The position numbers were made by a program, and so were the translations under genes. Source: Pedobacter africanus (lineage in GTDB: Bacteria; Bacteroidota; Bacteroidia; Sphingobacteriales; Sphingobacteriaceae). From it: 64,000 bases of DNA. The notes beneath the pieces were generated by a model. It was not told the origin of the DNA. It ran no database searches and saw only the letters and a program-made list of their open reading frames with translations. Where the stretch lies: NCBI RefSeq assembly GCF_900176535.1, contig NZ_FWXT01000001.1, positions 2,976,001-3,040,000 of the forward strand, given 5' to 3'. This document shows, piece by piece, positions 27,741 through 35,483 of the stretch. How positions within the stretch are numbered: the first letter of the stretch is position 1; every line of letters begins with the position of its first letter.

Positions 27741-28865
27741 ATGATTGAAAGAACACTACAGGCTACCTTGAAGAAAAGGGTTGATTATAAGAAAGCGATA
27801 ATTTTATTAGGGCCCCGCCAGGTTGGAAAAACTACACTGATCTCAGAAATAGCGGCAGATTTGAATCCTGATTATATTTATATAAATGGAGATGATCCTG
27901 CTACTCGTTTGTCCTGGGCTAATCCGAGTCAGGCTTTCATTAACAACTATATTGGCAATGCCAAAGTTGTGGTGATTGATGAGGCGCAAAGACTTGAAAA
28001 TATAGGCTTAAGCGCCAAGATGATTATTGACGCCAAGAAGGATATTCAGCTTTTTATATCGGGATCATCAGCATTGGAAATAGCAAATAATATAAACGAA
28101 CCTTTGACAGGACGTAAATGGGAGTATCGGCTATATCCCTTTTCCTGGAAAGAGTTAAAAGAATCTTTTTCTTTCCCCCAGGTTGAATCGAGACTAGAAA
28201 ATTTTTTGATCACTGGGATGTATCCTGACGTAATAACGAATCCTGGGGATGCAGTTGAAATTCTTAACAACCTGGCCGGTAGTTATCTGTATAAAGATAT
28301 TTTGGAATCTGGGGGTGTACGCAGACCTGATGTATTATTAAAACTCCTGCAAGCTTTGGCCTGGCAGGTGGGTAATGAAGTTTCTTATAATGAACTAGCC
28401 CAAACAGTAGGTGCAGATAAGGTGACAATAAGCAGTTACATTGATCTGTTGGAAAAGTCCTTCGTGGTTTTCAGGCTTAATCCTTTTTCCAGAAATCTTC
28501 GTAACGAAATCAGCAGCACAAGAAAGATCTATTTTTACGATAATGGGGTTCGCAATACCATTATCAATAATTTCGCCCCAATATCAGAACGAAATGATGT
28601 AGGGGCTCTTTGGGAGAATTTTATCATTAGCGAGAGAAAGAAACAGCTTTCTTACAACGGTTTTTATGGTAATACTTTTTTTTGGCGTAACACCGCACAA
28701 GCTGAAATAGATTATATGGAGGAGCAGGATGGTAAAATATCTGTTTACGAAATCAAATGGAATCCAAAGGTTAAGGTAAAGTTTCCCAAAGCATACCTGG
28801 AAACTTATCAACCAAATCTCATAAGTGTTATCAACAGAAACAATTACTGGGAATTTTTGGGCTAA
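27741..28865 (+). CDS. AAA-type ATPase with DUF4143 domain
   Basis: 374 residues. A Walker A motif (LLGPRQVGKTTLI, residues about 22-34) and Walker B/DEAQ motif (VVVIDEAQRLENIG) mark the AAA_14 ATPase part. The C-terminal half matches DUF4143, with KSFVVFRLNPFSRNLRNEI, KIYFYDNGVRNTIINNF and a restriction-endonuclease-like core around WRNTAQAEIDYMEE...YEIKWN. These stand-alone ATPases are common in Bacteroidota and have no settled role. The promoter is covered by operator-like repeats (27655-27728). It converges on the next gene with a 4-base overlap. Confidence 0.85.
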   Translation: MIERTLQATLKKRVDYKKAIILLGPRQVGKTTLISEIAADLNPDYIYINGDDPATRLSWANPSQAFINNYIGNAKVVVIDEAQRLENIGLSAKMIIDAKKDIQLFISGSSALEIANNINEPLTGRKWEYRLYPFSWKELKESFSFPQVESRLENFLITGMYPDVITNPGDAVEILNNLAGSYLYKDILESGGVRRPDVLLKLLQALAWQVGNEVSYNELAQTVGADKVTISSYIDLLEKSFVVFRLNPFSRNLRNEISSTRKIYFYDNGVRNTIINNFAPISERNDVGALWENFIISERKKQLSYNGFYGNTFFWRNTAQAEIDYMEEQDGKISVYEIKWNPKVKVKFPKAYLETYQPNLISVINRNNYWEFLG

Positions 28866-29182
28866 TTATGAACCAGCTGGTAAACTTGCTGCATAAACTG
28901 CGCTTCATATAGCGCCTGGAAAAACTCATACCATTCGGCGCGGGTAAATACCATGCTGATGTCTGGGTAGGGGGTGGCCAGTATCACCACTTCAGTCCCA
29001 TCAGGTGCATGTTCCAGGTAATCGTCAAATTTCAGGTTTTCTGTTGCCCGTATAAAGGCGTGGAACTGCTCAAACGAAAAGCTAATGAGGGTACTTTTGT
29101 TCCAGATGTTGATCATTTTGCAATTCAGGCATTGCGTTACCGATACATCTCCTTTTTTACTGATTACTGTTGGCTTGCACAT
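28862..29182 (-). CDS. Small conserved protein, DUF6686-like
   Basis: 106 residues, cytoplasmic. A Cys pair near the N-terminus (QCLNCKMINIWN, with Cys 2 close by) could bind metal. The rest is acidic with TEVVILATPYPDISMVFT and an aromatic C-terminal helix. I associate it from memory with DUF6686 but cannot verify this. A long palindrome sits directly before its start codon, which suggests specific control. The function is unknown. Confidence 0.65.
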   Translation of the reverse strand: MCKPTVISKKGDVSVTQCLNCKMINIWNKSTLISFSFEQFHAFIRATENLKFDDYLEHAPDGTEVVILATPYPDISMVFTRAEWYEFFQALYEAQFMQQVYQLVHN

Positions 29183-29188
29183 AGATAA

Positions 29189-29231
29189 AGATTTGACTCA
29201 ATTTAGAATTGTTCTAAACTGAGTCAAATCT
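29189..29231. promoter_or_regulatory. 43-base palindrome upstream of the DUF6686-like gene
   Basis: agatttgactca...tttagaattgttctaaa...tgagtcaaatct is an almost perfect inverted repeat centred at 29210. Its end lies seven bases from the start codon at 29182. The inner part tttagaa-ttg-ttctaaa looks like a dimeric repressor site, and a weaker copy (gaataattctaaata) follows at 29260-29274. Iron- or redox-responsive control is a guess. Confidence 0.6.
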
Positions 29232-29286
29232 AATCAAACTGCTTCAACTTACAAATTATTTTGAATAATTCTAAATAACAGCATTG

Positions 29287-29664
29287 TTATTTTATCATTG
29301 CCGCATATTTCTCGCGGTTTTCTACAATTACCCATAGGTGTACGGCCAGCAGCGGCGCTACAATGGCAAAGCCCGATGGTGCATACATGGCATTGGTTAA
29401 TACAATCCCTACCATTACCGGGAAAAGGATAATGGCGCCCAGGGCCCTGGTTTTGCTAGGAATAAAAAGCAGACCGCCAAGAACTTCGGCCAGCCCTACC
29501 AGGGGCATCAGCCATTCTATCTGCATGGCCGCCCCCATTACTTTCATCAGGTCTGCCGGCATGTCTTTAGGGGCTGGCATGTAGTTAAAAAATTTGTTTA
29601 ATCCGGCGTTAATAAACATCAGCCCAAAAAGCAGGCTCAGTACAAAGAGGATTTTCTGTTTCAT
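29287..29664 (-). CDS. DoxX-like membrane protein
   Basis: 125 residues with four hydrophobic segments: ILFVLSLLFGLMFINAGLNKF, PLVGLAEVLGGLLFI, ALGAIILFPVMVGIVLTNAM and IVAPLLAVHLWVIV. The pattern INAGLNKF...GLAEVLGGLLF is that of the DoxX/SURF4-like family of small inner-membrane proteins. No precise role is known. It is upstream of the DUF6686-like gene on the same strand, with the large palindrome between them. Confidence 0.75.
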   Translation of the reverse strand: MKQKILFVLSLLFGLMFINAGLNKFFNYMPAPKDMPADLMKVMGAAMQIEWLMPLVGLAEVLGGLLFIPSKTRALGAIILFPVMVGIVLTNAMYAPSGFAIVAPLLAVHLWVIVENREKYAAMIK

Positions 29665-29711
29665 TTATTTAGTTTTAAGGGTTTATTGCTTGCACTAGTG
29701 TACTATTAAAG

Positions 29712-30341
29712 TTAATTAACTTTTCCTAAATACATGCTGTCGCTAATTTTTTTCCTGTCGGCCGCAATAAAGGCAATGTATACCTCCATATGGGCTGTTA
29801 ACAGCGCTGGCTGTAAGGGCAATACATCAGCACCTTTTATCCTGCTGGCACCAGCCAGCACATATACCGCCTTTTGCAGTTCCGGAAAATAGGCAAGCAG
29901 CATCACCTGGTCTGTTGTTTCGGGCCATTCTGTACCTTGCTGTACTTCCCAGGTAAAATTAAGTCCCTGTGGGCCGGGGCTTACAGCTGCATTAAGCGGC
30001 GGGCATAAGCTCCCTTGCGTAAGCAGCACCTTTTCATAATCAATGCTAATGCCATCAGCGCAGTTGCCTTGCAAGGCATATTTTTTGTTGTAGCCCAGGG
30101 CCAGGTTAAAGGCGTTTTTGCCGGTGTTAATGGCTTTTAAAGCAAAACCCAGGCTTATAAATTCAAGAACCGGCTTTAAAAACTTATTGATGGCCGCCAT
30201 CTCTGCATGGGTCTGTTTTTGTTTTTCTGTTGGAGGTTTGGTTGTTTTACCTATGGTACGTGTTACCTGTTTGCCATTTATGGTATAAAATACCAGGTTG
30301 CCCACTTTACCTTTTATATGGCCTGTCAGGCCGTTTTTCAT
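29712..30341 (-). CDS. DUF6266-like protein of unknown function
   Basis: 209 residues, no signal peptide. The N-terminus GHIKGKVGNLVFYTINGKQVTRTIG is the conserved opening of a family I know as DUF6266 (from memory). A helical stretch around residue 50 and a beta-rich C-terminal half follow. Such genes often occur in several copies in Pedobacter-like genomes, and their role is unknown. Its start codon overlaps a remnant of a SusC leader read in another frame, so the gene sits exactly where a SusC coding region should continue. Confidence 0.65.
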   Translation of the reverse strand: MKNGLTGHIKGKVGNLVFYTINGKQVTRTIGKTTKPPTEKQKQTHAEMAAINKFLKPVLEFISLGFALKAINTGKNAFNLALGYNKKYALQGNCADGISIDYEKVLLTQGSLCPPLNAAVSPGPQGLNFTWEVQQGTEWPETTDQVMLLAYFPELQKAVYVLAGASRIKGADVLPLQPALLTAHMEVYIAFIAADRKKISDSMYLGKVN

Positions 30342-30417
30342 GATTCTTCATTATTAATATTAGTTTAGGCGGTATACGCAATAACGGTATACCTGGGTTA
30401 TAAGCAAATAATTGCAT
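30307..30417 (-). pseudogene. SusC leader remnant (36 codons)
   Basis: On the minus strand an ATG at 30417 opens a 36-codon frame, MQLFAYNPGIPLLRIPPKLI followed by LIMKNHEKR. This is the characteristic basic pre-signal segment of Pedobacter SusC proteins, which normally continues into a signal peptide after ...KLLLIMK. Here it stops at 30307, inside the DUF6266-like gene. It lies where SusC belongs, downstream of FecI and FecR. The remnant reading is an inference from this pattern. Confidence 0.5.
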
Positions 30418-30671
30418 AACTTTGGTTTGGTTGAGTTGATAAATTGTTGTTGACTAATAACTTTTTTATGCCGGTCTTGTACCGGCAAAGGTTGGCTCAA
30501 TCATCTGCCGGATCGTGCTTGAGACCACTTTCCGGCTTATTATTTTGCCCCTATATTTTTCCTCTTCTTTCTTGTTCCTTTAGCGCGTTTGGTTTTGTTC
30601 CTCCTATTGTTTAATTACTTAATCTTATTATCTGGTAAGAGTTGGTTAGGCTCTTTGATGATTCATATTGG
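30342..30671 (-). other. Non-coding stretch after fecR
   Basis: Holds the SusC leader remnant (ending at 30417), a short stem-loop gccggt-cttgt-accggc at 30470-30486, and GC-rich sequence related to it further up. No other gene is supported. The layout mirrors the fecR-susC interval at 3417-3559. Confidence 0.5.
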
Positions 30672-31934
30672 TTATTTTGATACGATGATCTGTTTTCCTT
30701 CTATTTTGAATTTCACCTTCATAATCTGCAGTATCCGTAAGGCTTCTGATGCTTTGCTGTTTCGGTTTATGCCTCCTGTAAACCTTTCATCTGGTATCCC
30801 GTTAGGGTATATTACCTCAACATCATACCATCTGGCCAGTTGTTTCATTACCTCTTCCAGGCTGGTATTGTTAAACCGGAATTTTCCGCTTTTCCAGGCG
30901 GTGGCATTAGGGTCGGCTTCGCCGACGGTTATTTTTTCATTCCCTGTTACAACAGCCTGTTGGTTAGGTTTAAGAACAGTACCTGAATAAGTTATTGCTC
31001 GTGTGTCAGATGTTTTAGGTAGGGGGGTAGTAGAAGTTACCGCTACAGAGCCTTCTAGCAAAGTAGTCCTGATCGGTTCGCCTTTATACGCACTAATGTT
31101 AAAGTGTGTACCCAATACCTCTACAACCTGCCCATTGCTTTCTACAATAAAAGGGAGCCGTTGGGGGCCTTTTCCATTCCTGGCCGGAGAGAATACCCTG
31201 GCTACTTCAAAATATCCTTCACCGGTTAACTTTACAATTCTTTGGAGTTTATTCCTATAATTTGAGAAAAACTCCAATTTACTATCAGCGTTTAACCAAA
31301 CTTTTGTACCATCTTGCAAAATTATGGAGTAAGTTCCACCTTTTGGGGTGGCAAGCGTTAACACGCTTGCGTCATCTCGACCTCGCGCGTCATCTCGACT
31401 GTTAGGGAGAGATCTCTTGTCTGTGCTATTCAAGAGATCTCTCGCTGCGCTCGAGATGACGGTACCATCGTTATAGGATAGCGTAGAAGCTTTAACATCT
31501 ATTCCGGTTTTAGCTTCGCTTAAGTTTATGGTGTTACCATTGCTGGTTAAGGTAGCGTGGTTGCCGCCGGGGGCAATGTCGTTTTTAACCCACTGGTCAT
31601 TGCCAGGAGCTTTTCGCAACCAGGCAAGCTCATTGGTATAAAACCAGGTGCCCATGGCTATGCCTGCAACCGCCGCAGCTATGCCAATGCGTGGCCATAA
31701 TTTGCTACGTTTGCTAACCGGCTTAGGCTGGTTAATATAATTTGCCAGCCAGGTCTCCATTTCCTGCTGCATACTTTCCTGCGTTGCAGGGTCTAATGGC
31801 AGGTCTTGTTTATGGTGCTGGTCAAAAAAAGCATAATACCTGTCAATAAAGGCTGTTTCAGCTGCGGTAGCAGTACCTTCCTCATACTTCTGCATCATTT
31901 TTAACAAGTCTGGCCGTGTGGTATATCTGTTCAT
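30672..31934 (-). CDS. FecR family anti-sigma factor with a repeat insertion
   Basis: 420 residues: a cytoplasmic N-terminus with a helical anti-sigma region, one membrane helix (about 80-97, IGIAAAVAGIAMGTWFY), and the periplasmic FecR domain (LATPKGGTYSIILQDGTKVWLN, EGYFEVARVF, VLGTHFNISAY), then the C-terminal domain ending KFKIEGKQIIVSK. A stretch of about 32 residues just before LATPKGG is not typical of the family. It is encoded by a palindromic repeat at about 31371-31460 and keeps the frame open. The sigma gene lies 76 bases upstream, but no SusC follows, so its signalling partner is missing here. Confidence 0.9.
   Translation of the reverse strand: MNRYTTRPDLLKMMQKYEEGTATAAETAFIDRYYAFFDQHHKQDLPLDPATQESMQQEMETWLANYINQPKPVSKRSKLWPRIGIAAAVAGIAMGTWFYTNELAWLRKAPGNDQWVKNDIAPGGNHATLTSNGNTINLSEAKTGIDVKASTLSYNDGTVISSAARDLLNSTDKRSLPNSRDDARGRDDASVLTLATPKGGTYSIILQDGTKVWLNADSKLEFFSNYRNKLQRIVKLTGEGYFEVARVFSPARNGKGPQRLPFIVESNGQVVEVLGTHFNISAYKGEPIRTTLLEGSVAVTSTTPLPKTSDTRAITYSGTVLKPNQQAVVTGNEKITVGEADPNATAWKSGKFRFNNTSLEEVMKQLARWYDVEVIYPNGIPDERFTGGINRNSKASEALRILQIMKVKFKIEGKQIIVSK
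31371..31460. repeat. Palindromic repeat inserted in fecR
   Basis: Inverted arms of about 30 bases, gtcatctcgac...gagagatctcttg (31389-31419) and caagagatctctcg...cgagatgac (31431-31460), are separated by 11 bases. A further partial copy gtcatctcga lies at 31371-31380. I recognise the TCATCTCGA...GAGAGATCTCTTG pattern as a dispersed repeat of Bacteroidota. Here it lies inside an open coding frame. Confidence 0.75.
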
Positions 31935-32010
31935 GCTGTATGCTTAATAAAGCCCCTTTGTATGTATGTACCATAAGGCACAAAAACTCCCAAAAAAAAA
32001 TTGAAATAAT

Positions 32011-32589
32011 TTAATTTATAAACCCCGCTACAATTACAACTGTAAGCAAATGTGCCATTCTGGCCCTTAAAGCTGTATTAACGGTATTGATCTGGTTTTG
32101 TACTGTTTTTTGCGAAATGCCCAGCCGCTCGGCTATTTCACTGGTAGAAATCCCCTCGGTATAATACAGCACAAAAATCTCTTTCCTTTTACGGGGCAGG
32201 GTATCAATATACAACTGCAGCAGCTTAACAATTTCTTTTTCCAGTAAAGGGTCATCTACCTGTATGGGCGAACTGATCAGTTCATCAAAGCTTTCCAGCA
32301 GCTCACATTGCCTGGGCCTGCGGCTTACATATTTTATAACCTGGAACTTTACTGCCGTATGCAGGTAAGCAGCAATGTTGTTCACCTGGTTTTGCAGCCT
32401 GTGGTCCCAAAGCATTGCAAATACATTCTGCACAATGTCCTGGCACTGCTCTTTGTCGCGTAGCCTCCGGTATGCACCCTGGTAAACCTCGGGCCAGTAC
32501 TTGCGGTAAATTTCGGTAAACGCAGTTTGGTCACCCTGCTGTAGCAAGCTGGTCAGTTCCTGGTCGGTAAATGAACTATAAGCAGTCAT
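32011..32589 (-). CDS. ECF RNA polymerase sigma factor (FecI-like)
   Basis: 192 residues. Region 2 (about 20-85) shows FTEIYRKYWPEVYQGAYRRL and DIVQNVFAMLWDHR; region 4 (about 125-175) shows LPRKRKEIFVLYYTEGISTSEIAERLGI with the helix-turn-helix QKTVQNQINTV. A hydrophobic tail (LLTVVIVAGFIN) ends the protein, as in the first sigma factor. It precedes its FecR partner by 76 bases, the same spacing as in the pair at 1751-3416. With the SusC gene reduced to a leader, it appears to be an orphaned regulator, unless it acts elsewhere. Confidence 0.93.
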   Translation of the reverse strand: MTAYSSFTDQELTSLLQQGDQTAFTEIYRKYWPEVYQGAYRRLRDKEQCQDIVQNVFAMLWDHRLQNQVNNIAAYLHTAVKFQVIKYVSRRPRQCELLESFDELISSPIQVDDPLLEKEIVKLLQLYIDTLPRKRKEIFVLYYTEGISTSEIAERLGISQKTVQNQINTVNTALRARMAHLLTVVIVAGFIN

Positions 32590-32899
32590 AGTATGGTACC
32601 CCGTTATATAAAGATACTAAAAAAATTATCGCAATGGTATAAAGAAAAATATATTCGCTGGTAAAAAACTTTTAAAAATATGCCGATAGTGTAAGGTTAA
32701 CACTCAGAATTTGAGCTGTCAAATGTATTTTTGAGTAGGTTTGGGGCTGTTTTCGAGTCTGATCGTTTAGACTAAAAAATAAATATCTCATTTTCTGTGG
32801 TTGCTCAGGTGTTAAGCCCATAAATTTACCATGCTTACTAATTGAAACAGGAATAAAATAAATCATGTTTCACTTTAGTGAAACTTTAACCATATTTGT
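32590..32899. other. Intergenic region between sigma factor and toxin-antitoxin genes
   Basis: Divergent promoters are expected here. A weak -7-like TATCTTTA lies on the minus strand about 30 bases before the sigma gene, and the operator palindromes of the toxin gene are at 32867-32903. The A/T-rich middle shows nothing else that I can support. Confidence 0.4.
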
Positions 32900-32903
32900 A
32901 TGG
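32867..32903. promoter_or_regulatory. Operator palindromes of the toxin-antitoxin operon
   Basis: gtttcac-ttta-gtgaaac (32867-32884) is a perfect 7-4-7 inverted repeat. A second, ccata-tttg-tatgg (32890-32903), overlaps a near -7 element (CATATTTG) and the toxin start codon at 32900. They are likely binding sites for the antitoxin, which autoregulates such operons. Confidence 0.6.
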
Positions 32904-33238
32904 TTAATAAAAAGAAAACAATAGTATTCTACAAAGATCATTTTGAGCAGTTCTTTATAAAGCAACGGGATAAAGTAAAGGACAAGATTATTTGGACTAT
33001 CCAACTCATTGAGGAACTGGATAGGGTTCCTGAAAATTACTTAAAGCATTTGGAGAATACTGATGGGCTATTTGAAATACGTGTTCAGCAGGGGAGTGAT
33101 ATTTTTAGAATATTTTGCTTCTTTGACCAGGGTAGCCTGGTTGTGCTCATGAATGGTTTTCAGAAAAAGACCCAGAAAGCACCCAAACAAGAAATAGAAA
33201 AGGCAATTCAGATAAAAAAAGAGTATGAAAACAGGTAA
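32900..33238 (+). CDS. HigB/RelE-superfamily toxin
   Basis: 112 residues, basic. The pattern KIIWTIQLIEELDRVPENYLKHLENTDGLFEIRV...DIFRIFCFFDQGSLVVLMNGFQKKTQKAP is that of the phage Gp49/HigB-like branch of RelE toxins, small ribosome-dependent mRNA interferases. The conserved Arg and Lys residues around FRIFCFFD and FQKKTQK are present. The antitoxin gene follows with a 14-base overlap, the toxin-first order typical of HigBA. Palindromes overlap its start codon. Confidence 0.85.
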   Translation: MVNKKKTIVFYKDHFEQFFIKQRDKVKDKIIWTIQLIEELDRVPENYLKHLENTDGLFEIRVQQGSDIFRIFCFFDQGSLVVLMNGFQKKTQKAPKQEIEKAIQIKKEYENR

Positions 33239-33530
33239 ACCAGATACAATAAGCTTGGAGCAGTTTAAAGATAAACATTACGGCAAAGCAGGCACTGAAA
33301 AACGAATGGTACTTGAAGCTGGTTATGAAAATTTCAAGATCGGGGCACTCATACATGAAGCCCGGTTAGAAAAGGGTTTAACACAGCAGCAATTGGCAGA
33401 CAAAACAGGTACAACCAAATCTTATATTTCCAAAATTGAGAACAACATAAAAGAAGTCCGGTTTTCAACGCTGCAGAAAATTGTAGAAATTGGATTGGGA
33501 GGCCATTTGGAACTTTCAATCAAGCTCTGA
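33225..33530 (+). CDS. HigA-type XRE antitoxin
   Basis: 101 residues with an XRE helix-turn-helix at about 45-95 (LIHEARLEKGLTQQQLADKTGTTKSYISKIEN). The N-terminal 40 residues (EQFKDKHYGKAGTEKRMVLE) probably wrap the toxin. It overlaps the toxin gene by 14 bases and should neutralise it and repress the operon at 32867-32903. The pair appears complete. Confidence 0.87.
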   Translation: MKTGKPDTISLEQFKDKHYGKAGTEKRMVLEAGYENFKIGALIHEARLEKGLTQQQLADKTGTTKSYISKIENNIKEVRFSTLQKIVEIGLGGHLELSIKL

Positions 33531-33625
33531 TATAAAATCCTTGGTGATTTGTCAGATCATTTACCTGAAAATTTACCACCTATGGCCGTAAGGGCTGAAA
33601 AAGCCCATACAGCAACAGGTGGTTC
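33531..33625 (+). other. Hairpin-rich stretch with a Cys-containing frame
   Basis: A long imperfect hairpin (accacct at 33576-33582 pairing with aggtggt at 33617-33623, inner stem gggct/agccc) lies after the antitoxin. A stop-free frame through it from 33531 to 33650 ends ATGGSCSECAKT. It has no good start codon except ATG at 33582. Neither a peptide nor an RNA role can be assigned. Confidence 0.25.
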
Positions 33626-33859
33626 TTGCAGCGAGTGTGCCAAAACATAATTATTAAAGAAGTTGAATTACTACTGGGAAGGACTACTCCTATGGGAACA
33701 GAAGAATATTTATTAGACAAATTCAAGAAAGAGGGCAGAGAAGAAGGACGCCATGCCGAGGCTCTGGAAATTGCAGCTGAAATGAAAAAAGATAAGTTCT
33801 TGATCGAAACAATTTCGAAACTTACCAAACTTTCAATAGAAGAGATCAAGGCGCTATAG
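33626..33859 (+). pseudogene. C-terminal remnant resembling Rpn/PD-(D/E)XK nuclease proteins
   Basis: The frame to 33859 encodes MGTEEYLLDKFKKEGREEGR (from 33691), then a charged helix and ETISKLTKLSIEEIKAL. The Lys/Glu-rich EGREEGR...AEALEIAAEMK tail followed by a short helical pair is what the C-terminus of Rpn-type recombination-promoting nucleases looks like. The catalytic part is absent, so this is probably a leftover. It could also be a small stand-alone protein; I see no clear ribosome binding site. Confidence 0.45.
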
Positions 33860-33942
33860 TGCAACATGCAGCGGGTACATCACAGCCCGCGCGACTTTCC
33901 TACACCAGCATTTTGAATTCATACATCTTAAAAAAACGACGT

Positions 33943-33974
33943 GCCGGGGCAATTTTTTAGCCCCGACTTTTTTT
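33943..33974 (+). terminator. Rho-independent terminator, copy 1
   Basis: Stem gccggggc / gccccgac (one mismatch) followed by seven T; an A-run precedes the stem. Near-identical copies close or precede the other operons at 44475 and 61078. Confidence 0.8.
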
Positions 33975-34159
33975 ATGTATTCAGGTTTTTTTGGTTCGGT
34001 CGGTTCTTTTTTATGCCTTAAAAGTAGTTTAAAAGCGGTTTTATACTCTGAAAAAATTATTTTAAAATATTTTCAGAAAAATAACAAAGGGCAAACTGGT
34101 TGCCCTTACTATTCTTAGTATTGGAAGGTTGTTCAGGCAATAAATGAACAGCAGGTATT

Positions 34160-34432
34160 ATGAGAATAGTTTTAACGCAGATCGAAACCACTTATGATTT
34201 GGAACTCCTGGAACAGCAGTTTTACACAGAACTGGGTATCGCTATCCGTAGCTACAGGAGGTCAAAGAATTTGTCGCAGGATTACATGGCCAAAAAGCTG
34301 AATATTTCGCAGACTGCCTATAGTAAAATGGAAGCCGGGAAGTCTGGTTTTTCTGCCTTCAGGCTAAGGCATATTTTTAAACTTTTAGGTATAGATCCGC
34401 GCATCATAATCGCACCCATTTTAGAGGGCTGA
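34160..34432 (+). CDS. Small XRE-family regulator, copy 1
   Basis: 90 residues with a helix-turn-helix at about 27-85 (IRSYRRSKNLSQDYMAKKLNISQTAYSKMEAG). It ends FKLLGIDPRIIIAPILEG. The copy at 44691-44963 differs by a single residue (Leu to Ile in FKLLG), and a third copy at 61115-61228 is truncated. It lies 150 bases before the first stalk gene, so it probably regulates the Rhs operon; the small palindrome at 34461-34477 between them is a possible binding site. It has no partner toxin. Confidence 0.85.
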   Translation: MRIVLTQIETTYDLELLEQQFYTELGIAIRSYRRSKNLSQDYMAKKLNISQTAYSKMEAGKSGFSAFRLRHIFKLLGIDPRIIIAPILEG

Positions 34433-34582
34433 GCTGAATTGTCATGAAAATATTCCTCCTGGTTATATTTTATAACCTGGGGTTCTTCTTTAGTACTGGG
34501 GGTTATGCGAATGTTCTTTTTTGTTAAGAATGAGTGATTTAGCTTTAGCTGTCTAAGTATTTCACTCTTATCACAACAGGTT

Positions 34583-35467
34583 ATGAAGAAAATTTACACC
34601 CTGATTCTGGCAGTTTCATCACTTGCCGCAACCGCTCAAACTACGAACACATTTCCGACAACAGGTAATGTTGGGATAGGGACGACAAGTCCTGCTGCGA
34701 AATTGAGTTTTAACGAAGTTAACGATGGAACAAATGGTCCGGATGGGATTACCTGGTATAATACTGCTCCTTTAAATTATGGTATATATAGAACCCCCGG
34801 ACCATGGACAGCGCCAGCCTATCAACAATTAAGATTGCAGTGGGATACAGGGATTATTCTTTATCCGGGATATGGACATAGCAAGAGTTTTGTAGATGTG
34901 CAAGGGGATGGCTTAAGGGTAACTTCTGGAAATGTTGGAATAGGAACAGAAGCTCCTGCTGCAAAACTTGATGTTTTCGTTCCGGCATCAACCTTTACCA
35001 ACAATATTAAATTTGGAGATGCTACCCCAGCTTATTTAGCCTCCGGAAATTCTGGCATCTATTTAAGCAATAATACCGGTAATCAATTATTTATGATCCA
35101 ACATACGGGTAATGTAGGTATTGGCACCATGACGCCTAATTCCAAGCTTGCTGTTAATGGCAATATCCGTGCGCATGAAATCAAAGTAGAGACAGCGAAC
35201 TGGCCGGACTATGTCTTTGCAAAAGACTACGAGCTTCCAACGCTTCAGGAAACAGAAAAACACATTAAAGACAAAGGGCATTTGCCGGGTATTCCTTCTG
35301 CTGCAGAAGTAAAAGCCAATGGGGTTGATTTGGGTGAAATGAATGCGAAGCTGCTGCAGAAAATAGAGGAGCTGACGCTGCATTTGATTGAGCAGAATAA
35401 AAAGTTTGAAGCTAAAATATCAGCCCAGCAGCAGGAAATAGACCTTCTAAAACGTAACCGCAAATAA
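34583..35467 (+). CDS. Secreted stalk protein with VGIGT repeats and shared C-terminal module
   Basis: 294 residues with a signal peptide (MKKIYTLILAVSSLAATAQ). The middle carries three tail-fibre-like units (NVGIGTTSPAAKL, NVGIGTEAPAAKL, NVGIGTMTPNSKL). The last 105 residues form a module shared by eight genes in the window: EIKVE, WPDYVF, LPTLQETEKHIKDKGHLPGI, LGEMNAKLLQKIEELTLHLI, then a coiled coil. Such modules resemble the C-terminal assembly or chaperone region of phage fibres. It is likely a surface-exposed or periplasmic trimeric fibre acting with the Rhs proteins downstream. First gene of operon A. Confidence 0.75.
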   Translation: MKKIYTLILAVSSLAATAQTTNTFPTTGNVGIGTTSPAAKLSFNEVNDGTNGPDGITWYNTAPLNYGIYRTPGPWTAPAYQQLRLQWDTGIILYPGYGHSKSFVDVQGDGLRVTSGNVGIGTEAPAAKLDVFVPASTFTNNIKFGDATPAYLASGNSGIYLSNNTGNQLFMIQHTGNVGIGTMTPNSKLAVNGNIRAHEIKVETANWPDYVFAKDYELPTLQETEKHIKDKGHLPGIPSAAEVKANGVDLGEMNAKLLQKIEELTLHLIEQNKKFEAKISAQQQEIDLLKRNRK

Positions 35468-35483
35468 TCTTAAAAAACTGAAC

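Larger units (their letters stand above)
33931..34640 (+). repeat. Operon-leader repeat, copy 1
   Basis: About 710 bases nearly identical to 44463-45171, and in part to 61065-61436. It contains a terminator, a hairpin (aagggcaa-actgg-ttgccctt, 34087-34107), the XRE gene, a small palindrome (ggttatattttataacc, 34461-34477), a 100-base leader, and the first 19 codons (signal peptide) of the stalk gene. Identity ends at the signal-peptide cleavage site. Confidence 0.85.

Noticed and set aside
32672..32866. Minus-strand frame of 64 codons between the sigma factor and the toxin gene
   Set aside because: No ribosome binding site, no domain, biased composition, and it covers the expected regulatory region.
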